64,000 nt of DNA from the NCBI GenBank assembly GCA_963169105.1, contig OY720639.1, positions 55,099,848 to 55,163,847 of the forward strand, in the 5' to 3' direction. The notes under the pieces were generated by a model. It made no database searches. It was not told where the DNA came from and saw only the letters and a program-made list of their open reading frames with translations. Each line of letters opens with the position of its first letter. Position 1 is the first letter of the stretch. The translations under genes were made by a program, and so were the position numbers. This document shows positions 47,940 through 58,700 of this stretch, one piece after another. This DNA comes from Ceriagrion tenellum. Lineage: Eukaryota > Arthropoda > Insecta > Odonata > Coenagrionidae.

Positions 47940-49445
47940 TAGTTTATTCTCCCTACGCATCGCTTATGATTTAAATGAAACACTCCTAGACTCTTTGACT
48001 CTCCTAAAATATGCAGTTAATTTTCGTTCTTCCCGTCTTTTTTTTCCTTTTTCTTACAAATTTTCAATGCCTGATTCCTGCAATTACGACCACACGTCCC
48101 GGAAACCACTCGCCTAGAAGAATATATATAAGTATGTGTAGTCCCTTGTTACCGCACCCATTATTTCTATGCATCTTTCATGACCCATATTAATCGAGAT
48201 GTCATCTCATTTTCGGATATAATCTATCCAAAGATTTTTTTGCGGTAGCTCTACTCTTCTCCTATCAGCCAAACAGTTCATTACCTCGAGGATTTCAAAA
48301 AAGTAAACAAAAATATAGTATCTGTTGCGGTCTGCCTGATATCTCGTTTTACTTTCATCGTGTTTTCAGTATAATTGTCAGTTTTCAGTATAAATAAAGG
48401 CCAGAAAACTGCAACTACAAGTCTTTCTCGTATCCTGATATCACCTTCTGTTTTCACATTATCTACTGTATTAATGTCAGTTTTCTAGGCCAGAAGACAG
48501 TAACTACCGGTCTTTCTCCCAGGAAAACTCATTACTTTTTTCCCTAATGATTTATTTTCGTTCCGTATTTCCCGCACTGACAGTTTAAGCATTAGCTAAA
48601 GCTTGCAATCTCTTCGAAGATGGACTAGATGAAGAATCGAAAATAAAAACCTTAGAATGCAATAGTTCAGAACCAACAATGATGCAGTTACTGTCTTTTG
48701 GCTTAGCAGAGCAGTCTAGTCGTGATGTACTGCCATGAAGGAATAGTTTTGAATTTTAATTATTCAATATTAGCTTGAAAAAATTACTCCAGGGTGTAAT
48801 TGGAAATTTGAAAATATTAGGTCCAATTTTCTTTTGACTCGCTAAGACAAATGTTAAAATATACCCTCAATGACCCGCGATTATCGCTCCTGCCACCTTA
48901 GAAGGGTAACTGTCGTTTTGTCAAATTCCTCCTTAGCCGTGGCTGTTCAAGTTTTCCTCTATCTATTTGTATTTCATTTAGAACGTTCGACGTGGGTTTC
49001 CGGGCGATATCGACCGGTACCTCTTATGACCGTCCTCACAGACCGGCGTCGTAAATTTGAATGAGGGACCTTCGGAAGAGGTCAGGGGGTTTTCCGTTGA
49101 GATCTTTCCCCTTTTCCTTCCGGATGGCGAATGGGCTTTCACCCGAGAAACCACTTGAGCGGTCTCTTTGACAGAGGGCACAGCAATAGCCCGAGCTGCT
49201 TAAGCGGAACAGAATATTGGAAGAAAGGGAGTGATAAAAAATTCAACGCACCATATGGTATAAATACAGTTCGTTTAGAAATGTATAATGAATGTATTTA
49301 GAGGTGATAGAAATATCGATTTTTTTGGTGTTTTTTTCAAATTCAACTCATGGTCGAAGCTCCTCATTGAAAAAATCATGGCATCTCAAGAATGCACAAA
49401 CGAGCTCATAAATTTGCTATCAATGAATACTTAATAGCATCGATA
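47940..49445. other. No recognisable gene
   Basis: Contains the direct repeat listed at 48361-48520. ORFs 48870-49064 and 48978-49181 overlap on opposite strands and have no motif. Confidence 0.4.
48361..48520 (+). repeat. Imperfect direct repeat, ~90-bp offset
   Basis: Both copies run TTGTCAGTTTTC or ATGTCAGTTTTC, then GGCCAGAARACWG, then AACTAC.RGTCTTTCTC. The words GTCTTTCTC end the copies at about 48429 and 48518. About 75% alike by eye. Confidence 0.7.
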
Positions 49446-49449
49446 AGTA

Positions 49450-49638
49450 CAGTGAGACCTGCCTCCGCGCCCACCTCCCTTAAGCACACACCTCTCTAAG
49501 CGGTCGATTTTTTTCAGCAACGGTTGGAATTTCCTATACAATTTAGCATCGTACATTTTTCCTCCTTTTAGCGGTCACCTTCTTAAGCGGCCATTATCTC
49601 AAGGGTCCTGTGATGGCCGCTTAGTACAGGTGTTACTG
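49450..49638. mobile_element. Mariner/pogo-like MITE, copy 2
   Basis: Left end CAGTGAGACCTGCCTCCGCG after TA (49448-49449). Right end, on the minus strand, CAGTAACACCTGTACTAAGC. Internal CACCTCTCTAAGCGGTC, AATTTCCTATACAA, GCGGTCACCT and CATTATCT align with 29218-29406. Length 189 bp. The right flank is AA where TA is expected, a likely point change. Confidence 0.78.
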
Positions 49639-49984
49639 AATGAGTAGAAAAGGGCTATATTTTTAAGCCTCAAGGAAATTATCTTGTAAAGAAACCTTTA
49701 TTTTATCTATATTTTCCAGGATGGAGGGTCAAATATGACTTCTTAACCTTTTTAAAATTTCAGTTCTGATGGTCGATGAGATGACAGCCTTTACACGGCA
49801 CAATTGTAAATAAGCTGAACTCCATACAATTTTCAGCGCTGATGTAGGAATCGGGTAATAGGGATCAAATTAATTTTTTTTAGCTGCTATAATAAGCACT
49901 GAGAAATAATTTTTATACTAGTAGCGCAATAATGGTATTTTAAATGTCTTAAATTCCCAATAACCAAACTGAAAAACATGATTA

Positions 49985-50690
49985 AAGATAAATGACTCCA
50001 AAACCAAGTACATGCATTTCACGAGAACTCCAATCAATAACATAGGTTCCCGTCAAATAGAGGAGCATGAACCTGAAAAATTCGACTATTTTAAATACTT
50101 AGGAGTTATTATATCGAATCACAACTGAGAAGAACCAGAGATATAAAACATTTTATCTAGCTAATAGATGCTTACACACATGCCACGGACTACTATCTTC
50201 GAAGTCCCCCTGTCGTATAAAACCAAAATTAGATTGTACGAAACAGTTATTTGCCAAATACTGGTCTATGAATCCGAGAGATGGAAACTGAATGAAAAGG
50301 AAGAGAAAAATTGATAGTATTTAAAAACAAGATATTACGAAAGATCTACGGGCCTACGTACGAACAAGAAAGGTGGAGAAGAAACGAATAAGGAAATCAG
50401 GGACCTTTACAAGAATACCGACATCATAAGTGAGATTAAGAGCAGAAAAATGAGATGAGCAGGGCACTTATAAAGAATAGAGGACGGGCATGTGATGAAA
50501 GAGGTTTTGAGAGGAAATCCGAATACTCATGGTAAGACCGTAAAAGAGATGGTGGATCCAAGTAAAGATTGATTTGGAGAGAGTTGGAACTGAAGAGGGG
50601 GATGCAATGGACCGAAATAGATGGAGGGGATCTGTTTCTGTGGCTAAATATCGACTTGGATATAAATGGCCCTGGGAGTAAGAGTAAGAA
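49985..50690 (+). pseudogene. LINE 3' coding fragment (family B)
   Basis: Starting at about 49985 one frame reads NDSKTKYMHFTRTPI and then FDYFKYLGVIISN before the first stop. After frame changes come KTKIRLYETVICQILVYESE, VFKNKILRKIYGP (50320 region) and, at 50613-50682, DRNRWRGSVSVAKYRLGYKW. This is the standard order of the post-RT region in arthropod non-LTR elements (KTK.m / F.YLGs.i / K..lY.t.i.pvl.Y..E.W / fErkilRkiyGp / DR..Wr). At least six lesions. The catalytic RT core is missing. Same general group as the 30.5 and 55.1 kb fragments, but not a close copy. Confidence 0.88.
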
Positions 50691-50694
50691 TATA

Positions 50695-51480
50695 AGTTAG
50701 AGATAATTCCCAGAAAGTGAATTAGTAAGGATTAATAAGTATTTAATTTGACTCGTTTTTTCATACCGTACGGGGAAAAAGACTACACAAGGTTTAGTTT
50801 CGAATCTGTAAATATTTCCGCTGTGATAAAAAAAATTATTTTAAAAATTAGCATATAAAAAGTACAATTTACCATTGTTCATTTTCTGACGACATTTATT
50901 TGTTAGATATTCCTCGTTTTAAAATAAAATTTCACGGGAGGGCATACCCGCACCATTTCCCTAGCAGGATGGCTGGTATTTTTTGGCAAACATCTCGAGA
51001 AGTAGTGTGGCAAGTGGTCTATATTTTTGTATCCATGGGAAGGCGAGATACTTTCATTTAAAATGAGACTAAATGCATTGAATTCTATGGGAAATGATGG
51101 CTCGCTCGAACTACCTTAAGGAAATAGGTTTAGTGAAAGCGTATCCAGGTCGATGGGGATTCCGGTATGAGGAATGCGGAAGGAAAAAGAGGCGGGGAAG
51201 GGAAGCAATGTAATATGCAAAGGAGGTTATGAGGGGCGGGGTATTGGGAGAGCGTAAGAGAACGCCTTCGACTGGCCCGTTCAACGAATGTATCCTACCC
51301 TGGCAATGGCAGAGTGCCAGGGGTCGGTCGATTTAATAGAAAAGATAGGTCACGTACAAGTCCCACTTGGGACCACGTGTGCACGGCCATCCGGGAGGAG
51401 GGGCTGGGGAAGGGTGCCCCTCACCGATCCGGCGCCCCTTCTCGTACGCCTAACCCTACACCCTGATTCCCCGTGAGATT
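50695..51480. other. No recognisable gene; GC-raised patch at 51.28-51.48 kb
   Basis: AT-rich to about 51160, then a GC-raised 300 bp with a 62-codon ORF (51288-51476) without motif. It lies directly against a SINE copy, so it may be part of another mobile element. Confidence 0.4.
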
Positions 51481-51481
51481 A

Positions 51482-51612
51482 GGCTGGTGTGGTATATACG
51501 AGAATCGTTCTGGCTTTTCATTTCGAGGGCCCAGGCTTGAATTCCGGCAGTGGCAGAGATTTTTCAGTGGAATATCGGATCCCTACATGGGTGTCGAAGG
51601 GCACTTTACATA
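51482..51612 (+). mobile_element. tRNA-derived SINE, diverged copy
   Basis: The head has GGCTGGTGTGGTATATACGA (A-box region) and GGCTTGAATTCC (B-box region). The body GCAGAGATTTTTCAGTGGA, TCGGATCCCTACATGGGTGT and GAAGGGCACTTTA aligns with the 40,974 SINE (GCAGAGGCGGATGCTTTTCA, TCGATCCCTGCTTGAGTGT, GGAGGGCACTTCA). The 3' body after 51612 is different or decayed. Confidence 0.75.
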
Positions 51613-52189
51613 TGCGTGATATGGTGCAGAGTCCCAGGGCTGAGTTTACGTACTTATTTATCTCAGCCATTGATCATAACGGAAGGGCTCTAGTGGGAGA
51701 TGCTATAGGTCCTAAGCCACGTGCTAGCTCTATATTTCTTGAAAATTTCAGATCAAGATCAAGGGTAGGATCGCGGTTCCTTCTTTCGTGTTGTCGCTAT
51801 GATCATCTGCAACGTAAACTGTTGAAGTAAAGCAATACTCAAAGTTTCTGTCCTAAAAAGACACTCTTTCGTTTAAAGCTGAAAGTTTAAAGCATATGAC
51901 AAAAGTTGAAGTTTGACTGAATATTAAATTTTCTCTCTCATGAGCACAATTGAAAAATAACGGCTATGCTAACGCACACGATATGGAGAACCTTGATCGC
52001 GCCCGTGGATAGTTTCAGTATTATATGGGTGATGTTATTATGACCCCAATTTATGAGTCTAGCGCAGATAAGAAGGCAAAATAATAGAGTTGGTTTGCTA
52101 CAGAACTGGTAGTTATAAAAATTCCTTCTTATCTCGAATTGTCATAGAATAAACTGACTGACTAAGAAATACGGCTAATATGAATATGG

Positions 52190-52470
52190 ATTGGATTGGC
52201 TATTAGGCGAGGCGACCGACAGCTCAAGTCATTAGCGCCATAGGACACAGGTAACAGGAAAGGGTGGATAGAAACCCGGCGTCGGCATTAGCCTGCTCTT
52301 TACGAAAGGCGCACGGAGGACCACGGTTTAACGTCTCATTCAACAGACGGAGTACTGCACTTGAGGTGCCCTCCACAAGATACTCAAGTTAGGATCGAGT
52401 TTCCTCCACAATACACCCTGAAGTAGTACACTACAGTAGTACACTAGCCACAAAACCAAACCGATCCCCA
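52190..52470 (-). mobile_element. tRNA-derived SINE, second full-length copy
   Basis: The minus strand starts GGGGATCGGTTTGGTTTTGT. It runs through CTCGATCCTAACTTGAGTAT, CTTGTGGAGGGCACCTCAAG and AATGAGACGTTAAACCGTGG to GGCGCTAATGAC and a CCAATCCAATCC end at 52190, parallel to 40,974-41,253. The B-box area is damaged and a GTGTACTAC segment is duplicated in the head, so pol III activity is unlikely. Confidence 0.88.
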
Positions 52471-52529
52471 GCATGCAATTCATCTTTGTCCTCTCCGTCT
52501 ACATTTTTACTTTTTCTCTACTTTTTCAT

Positions 52530-52595
52530 AGATGGCTTCCTATCCTCTGCCACTCACCCATTCAGCGACTCGCTCGGCAGTGTGTAGATGTAGAT
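52530..52595 (+). mobile_element. LINE 3' end fragment with GATGTA tail
   Basis: CCTCTGCCACTCACCCA, then CTCGCTCGGCAGT and GTGTAGATGTAGAT correspond to the 3' ends at 25.05 and 37.94 kb (both minus). Only the last ~70 bases are recognisable. It lies next to the SINE at 52190-52470. Confidence 0.65.
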
Positions 52596-52599
52596 AAAA

Positions 52600-54950
52600 C
52601 ACAATGAAGGCAGGGTACTTGAGAAACAATGGAGAAGGAGATGTGATTGTCGTTGAATGATGTTCAAGAGAGAAAAAAAATCTTACCTCCCTTTGTCCTC
52701 ACATTTTACTTTTTCACCGCTATGTTCCACCGGTAAAAATGCTTTCGTCACTCCGCGGGAAGATTTTGAACACGAGACTGTATTCCGCTGCGAGAATGTT
52801 TCTGAGTTGGCCGGAACGTTTGTCGGGAAATTAAGTTCCGGGCCTCTTTAAATTCTTCTGAGGCGTCCCGTCCGCAACGCATCCGTTCACTTCGGATATC
52901 CTGCACACGCGTCAATATGTGCCCACAAAGCGAAGAAGTTTCGTTATTCGGGTCCCTTTACCGTCCTATTGCAACCCCTTCTCTCTTCGTGAGTTTGCAT
53001 CCGTTTTGAAACTTTCCTCTTCACGGGTATTGAAAGAAAGCTAGTTGTCTATGCTAATTCATAGCTTTTTCATGCAGTATTCACCCCGGGACTGGTTGGA
53101 CAATTGTCTGAATTTTCAATTCACAAATTTTATGAACAACAAATTTTGAAAAATATTTAATTCTCTTACAAATTCAAGATATTTATTTCCACTGCTACAT
53201 AGTTAAATGCTTCAAAATTAGTACATTGAGAGGCTTTCAAATTGTACACAGGAGCTTTTGGCGTTATGTGTGCATACAATGTGAAGTTGTGTATGGATAA
53301 GTCATATTTCATATACTTTTGGCATTTTACAAGTTGAAGAGGATTTTTGAAATACCCACTCCTTATTCTTGATCAATATTCATATTTTGAGGTTATGATT
53401 AATGCTTATTTTTCTTAACATGTGCCACATCTTGCCCCTAATCCGTTGTACTTTGTTGCATATATTTGGTTGGCACTATACAACTCGCACTGCACTGCGC
53501 ACAAAAGGTAGTTAACAACCTTAATAGACAAACATTGCAGTACTTACATAAAGTCCATTACATTATACCTGATGGTGGTATAACTAGGCAAAACTCGTCG
53601 TATAAAAAATAATTGTAGAATGTTACGAATTTTTAAATTTCAATCATCAATACCAGGAGCTTCTACAAAATTAAATCTGTCACGCCCTATTTGCTTTACT
53701 AGCCATCAAATATAGTATCACATTTTTATTTGCTCTTCCCGCATTCATATCTGCCCTCAATAATCACGGTGCAACTGGATGTTACCACCTTTAACGTGCA
53801 CCATATTTGTTTACCGTCACCTGCCATGATCACGTGACGACGACGACGATTAATCATGACTATCATTCCTAATGGACATCCAGATGGCGGTAAACGTCCC
53901 TTGTAGATGGGTAACTACGGTAAATTTTCTCGGGTAGAAAATTGACTAGTTTTCCGCGCTCACATTACTAATCCTTACCCTTGTTACGGACTACCGTGGC
54001 AAAACGCTGGTAAAGCGATGGGATAATACTAAGGGGAAAGTCAGCACCTGGAAAAAGAAACCTACCAGAGCTCTCTATCTACGAAGAGTTCTGCTGTCCG
54101 AATGCACGTCACATTGGTCATGTGACGTTTGTTATCCTCGTCAAGTGGCTGGGAGGTAATGAGAAAACTGTTGAACACATTTGGGCACGTTGAATTAGTA
54201 AATACCTATTTTACTCTTGTGTAGTGGCACTTAGTAAATATCTGTTTTAGTATTGTGATTGAGGACCGGTGCTAGTTAGGGCAGAACTTACCAACGTTTT
54301 ATACCATGGTAAGAAAGCTAATAAAGCGAACAAAGCATTATAGCATTTTTGCTTATTTTTGAGTGCGAAGATAATCCTTTAAAAAAAGCGCAATGTGTGG
54401 TGTGTTGCAGTTGCTCACTGGGATGAGAAGATTTTGCTTGCGTCCACCAGCAGTGCCATAAAGGGACTGGACGCGCCAGGGGTTTATCCCCTGAGGTTGA
54501 AGATTCCCGTCATTTCATCGAAACCCATAGACCCATCGAAATTCTCTCGCTGACCTGAGCCCTCTACGGGAGGGTACCCATGTAAGCAAGACTATAAGGG
54601 GTCAGAGTGTCACAGCCCATCTGTCGAGCACAAGGGTAATCATACTCCGAAGCCCCAACATGGGGATACGAGAACGTCAAGTTTGTCCGATATCCCAGAA
54701 GTCAGTCGTGTTGGTAGACATTCCGGGATGGTGCAATTACGCCGGTTGGACGTGCGTATATGCCTCTGGGAAGAACACGTATGTTTCAATGAATGGCAGA
54801 TTGAAGGACTAGGTTTGGAGCTGCAGGAGAATTCGTAGGGTACGCGCTAGGCTTAAATTACTTGAAAAATTCTGATCGGGAGAGTTCCAGTATGACATGA
54901 AAAATACTTTTTGATCCCGCACTATAACTATAGGACTAATGTAAGCAAAA
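52600..54950. other. No recognisable gene
   Basis: AT-rich. At 54440-54850 a GC-raised, degenerate segment carries a ~75-codon plus-strand open stretch without ATG-led structure or recognisable motif. A (GAC)4 run lies at 53836-53849. Confidence 0.4.
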
Positions 54951-54955
54951 GGTTT

Positions 54956-55084
54956 GGATCGCTTTTGTATGATGGATAGGATACTGGCATTTAATCCCGC
55001 GGGCCCGGATCTCTGCGGTAAAGGATATTCTTTTTCTACTAATTGCGGTCCATGCTTGGGTGCTATATGAAGAACACTTCAGAT
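54956..55084 (+). mobile_element. tRNA-derived SINE, strongly decayed 5' part
   Basis: GGATCGCTTTTGTATGATGG, GGGCCCGGATCTCTGCGGTA and GGTCCATGCTTGGGTGCTAT, then GAACACTTCAGA follow the order of the 51,482 copy. The B box is lost. It abuts the LINE fragment that begins at about 55085. Confidence 0.6.
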
Positions 55085-55765
55085 GTATTTCTCCATCTCC
55101 CAGTCCCATCATTGGTCGCTCAATCGTAAGATTGAGAGAAGGCCCTTACCCGCTGGCATATATCCCTATATACTTTCTCCTTTATTTGGTCCATGAACTT
55201 ATGCCTGGGTCTTCTTCTGAGGACTTTCCCCTCTATTTTTCCTTCAATTATGTTATTCACAAACCCATTGTGCCTCAGTGTGTGTCCAAGCCATCTGATT
55301 CTTCTTTTCTGTATGGCATTCTATTCCTTTCCTCTTCTACTCTTCTGTACGCTTCCCCATATCTTATTTTGTCCGCACATTTTATCTTCAGCATCCTCCT
55401 CCAGCACCACGTTTCTTCTGGCCATTCTTTTCTGGCCATCTTTTCCATTGGTCCATGCTTCCGATCCCTAGAGTGCCTTGCTCCACACAAAGGTTTCCAC
55501 ATATTGTTCCTGGTTTGTAGTCCTATCTTCTTTGAGCACAGCAGTTGTCTTTTTCCCATGGATGCCTTCTTAGCTTGGGCTGTTCTCCGCTTAATGCCCG
55601 TTGTACTTCTTCCGTCCCACGTGATTGTACTTCCGAGACAGATGAAGGAATCCACTTGCTCCAATTTCTCACCTCGGGGTGACTTCTGCATTCAGCTTCT
55701 CTTCTAAACACTAGGATTTTAATCTTCAACTTACTAATTTTCATGTTGTCATGTTGTGTCATTAA
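55085..55765 (-). pseudogene. LINE 3' coding fragment (family A, longer copy)
   Basis: Minus-strand order: KISKLKIKILVFRRE (frame of 55523-55762), then frame change to the 138-codon ORF 55275-55691 with EQVDSFICLGSTITWDGRST, KKIGLQTRN and WCWRRMLKIKCADKIRYGEA, then NGFVNNIIEGKIEGKVLRR and RPRHKFMDQIKEKV down to about 55110. It matches the 30.5-kb copy (WCWRRMLKIK; IIEGK.EGKV; RPRHKF). RT core and endonuclease are absent, with frameshifts present. The 215-codon plus-strand ORF over it is an antisense shadow. Confidence 0.9.
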
Positions 55766-55769
55766 TTTT

Positions 55770-58700
55770 CAAGTGACATACCTGTCTCGTGACATATTCG
55801 TCTCTCAGATAGGACGCTAAATCCACGGGCAAATACCACCTTCTACTCTGTCGGTATACGTATCATTGTTCCAACTTAGTAAAACTGAATATTGTTCAGT
55901 TGGAACTATGAGTGGAAACAAAATTAGGGCTCTCAACGTAAATTTTCTGCCTAAAACTGATTGCCTGTCAGAATGGCTTGCATAATTCTTCCTCTGTAAC
56001 ATGTAATAAACTTCCATTACGATCGAAATCCTCTATCTCTGTGAGAAAAATAGACTTGAAGAGAAGGATGGTTATACGGTCGATCTCCGCTGAATCCTCT
56101 ATTAAGCATTTATTTGGCGCATATTTATGTTGTTACATCGATTGAGGTCGAATTTTCTATCATATGAGCCAATGTAGACACTTTGAATTATGATCCAAGT
56201 TCATTAGAATTATTTTTCGTTGTCAATCTCCCTCATGTGATTATTAATTATATCGTTTTATTTTCATTTATTTTCGATTTATCTTTGAATTTCAATGATA
56301 ATGAATCATGGGTTGGGATCACAAATGAGTCAAGAAAAATTGCCACAGCTGAGCTTACATCCGCTGAAAGCACTATGGGAAAAAATCAATTCCGAGAACC
56401 AATAGATTACAATAAATCAGTTTTTCCGCGGATCAATTTTTTTCTTCTCAGGTACGTGATTCTAGATGCTTAAAAATTCTCCGCTCCCGACCTAATCCCC
56501 TAAATCCCATTTGACTGGTCGGATCATCTTGTATTGGCGCTTGAACCCAAGGCATTCTAACCGTTGGGTGGCACAGGCGTGGAAACTCAACAATCCCGCG
56601 ACCAAACTGGAGTGGCACGTTAAGGGTAGAAAGAAAGGAGAGAGCAATGAGTCGTGGGTACATGTGCTCTCAAAGCCCAGCTCGCCACACGGTGGACTGG
56701 ATTTTGTAAAAGCTGTGCAAAAGTAAATATTTTGTCGTTTTTTTTCCTTTGTTGGCCATGAATGGCACACGGGAACTCATGCAAAAATATCCAGATACAC
56801 TGCACAAGAGGAAAGTTTTTATTTCAATTGCGTTCATTGTACTCATAGCATGCTTCAACAGTCCATGTGGTGTCGCAAAAAAAGCAATATGGTATTCTCC
56901 ACGAAATAACAACCTGCGTTCGTTCTGAGAGCGATAGGATTGAGAGTTGAATAAACCCTTTCGGACGAAAATTCCGTCCGAATCTGTGTGCATTATTATA
57001 AGGGTGTTATGATTCCAAACTTTTGAGTTAATTCATTCTTCTGATAGGCTTTCGTATTTAGTTTAATGAAATGTTATATCTCCGTTGAGACGATACAATG
57101 GTAAAATTGTTGCAAGCTAATTTACTTCGGTTTCTCCTTTTTGCAAGAATTATTTGCGGATTTTAGGTGAAACCTAAATCCTTGATATTTTTTTCATATT
57201 CAACCTTAGGGGAAATATTTTCTTGTTTTTATGACGATATGTGTTTTATTTTTCATTTCCAGGAGAATTACGTATTGATCTCAAATCCTGGTTCTTGCCA
57301 TATTTTTCTTTCGATATAATATTCAGCCTTTCACATTCCAAACGCGAAAATTTTAGATAAGGGCATAGGCGACGTTAGGACATGAATCGAAAGTTGTAGC
57401 ATTTTTTCGCATTTTGCTCCTTTTTCCAAATAAGGCCCGTTTCCTCCGAAAGATCTATTTTCTTTTCCCACATTTCATACTTTACACATTGCATACACAA
57501 GCACTGGACGTCGCACGGAAAGAATTTTTTCATCGGAGCAATTTGTTATTTTTTTCGTTATACAATATCTACATTTCCAAGTAAATGGAATGAGAGAAAG
57601 TTGGCAAAACAAGTAATTCATATGTTAGAGTTAATGAGAGCGAATTATCCCCTAGTTTCATGGATAATGTTGCAGTAGATGCATAGAGCAGAGACTACAG
57701 CTTTAGTCACCTTTCCATTAAAAGTCAAATACAGGTCCTTTTACCTCAAAATATATATTCCGCTCTATTATATGTTCTCCATGTTTAATTGTTAAATTTA
57801 CCTACATATAATTAATGCGCAGTGTTTGCTGACATACCATCTGTCAGATTTAAATCATTCTTAACATTTTAAGATGCAAGCGTTATTCCTGATCGTGTCA
57901 TAATTTTTGTTATGAGTACTCAGTTTATTTCAAGTTGTGCATAAGTAATTCCTAAGTTGTATAAAATGTGTTGGACTGAGGATTTATTGTACTTGCAATG
58001 ATCTTGTTAACCTATGAGAGTCATTTTAATGGTGTTTGTAGAGGGATAACATTTATATCACGGCTTTTTCAGCTGTTCATTGCTAAATTCTTACAGTAGG
58101 AATGTTCATCCTATAATCTGTCAATAATGCGTGAGTAACCTGCAGTTCCCTCTCTATGGGTTATCAGCTTCTAATTAGAGATAGTATGCTACCGAATGAC
58201 TTGTACGAATTTAAGGCTTTTAATAATTTGCGAAGAAATAGAGGATGCATGTTACGAATGGAAAGCCTTTCAAAATAAAGAAAGTTAGTTTTCCGTAATT
58301 CTGATCTAATACTGGTTTTTGCGACGTGTCCTTGGCTAATCAAAAGGTTTCCGCGGCTCAGTATGCCAATGCCGAACTCAGATACAATTTTTCTTCTCTG
58401 CCTTTAGCAGATGCGCCAGCAAATAACGTTCCAACCGTATTTTATTTCTCTTCCGCCTCGATCTTGTCTCCTAATCCTTCCCAAAGGAGGAGGATTTGCC
58501 GGAGACAGGCTTACACGTCGAGGAGGAAAGAAAAAATGGATCCGTATTGGAGGAGGTTTGGCCAGGAAGGAGGTTTTATTTTTATCTCCCGGGGAATTAG
58601 GATGGCCCGGATGTGTGACATTGGAGCGGCATCTCATTTTTTCGGCGATGAGGGAATATAAGCGCAGCGAGAAGGGACGTAAAAGTACAAATAATGTTTA

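Larger units (their letters stand above)
39960..47940 (-). repeat. Degenerate ~228-bp tandem array with tRNA-like (pol III box) units
   Basis: About 25-28 diverged units. The anchor AACGATCACCGCCACCGCGG recurs, its GATC ending at 41820, 42050, 42273, 42500, 42730, (insertion), 43184, 43413, 43731, 43960, 44203, 44433, 44656 and 44881: spacing 223-243, mostly 227-230. Weaker units extend left to about 39960 and right to about 47940. A second landmark, ATTGATTACCGTGCGACGGA, keeps the same period. On the minus strand each good unit has an A-box-like GTGGCGGTGATCGTTAA and, about 40 bases on, a B-box-like GGTTCAAATCC, close to the GGTTCGANTCC consensus. The unit therefore resembles a tRNA-derived SINE amplified in tandem. 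The central units (41.8-43.5 kb) are most alike and the edges most decayed. No protein coding. Confidence 0.85.

Noticed and set aside
55060..55707. 215-codon plus-strand ORF, the longest in the window
   Set aside because: Antisense of the second LINE family A copy; the protein similarity is on the minus strand.
56515..56620. tRNA/SINE-like words on the minus strand (CAACGGTTAGAATGCC, GGGTTCAAGC)
   Set aside because: The A-like and B-like words are adjacent rather than about 35 bases apart, so no pol III promoter geometry. At most a scrambled remnant.
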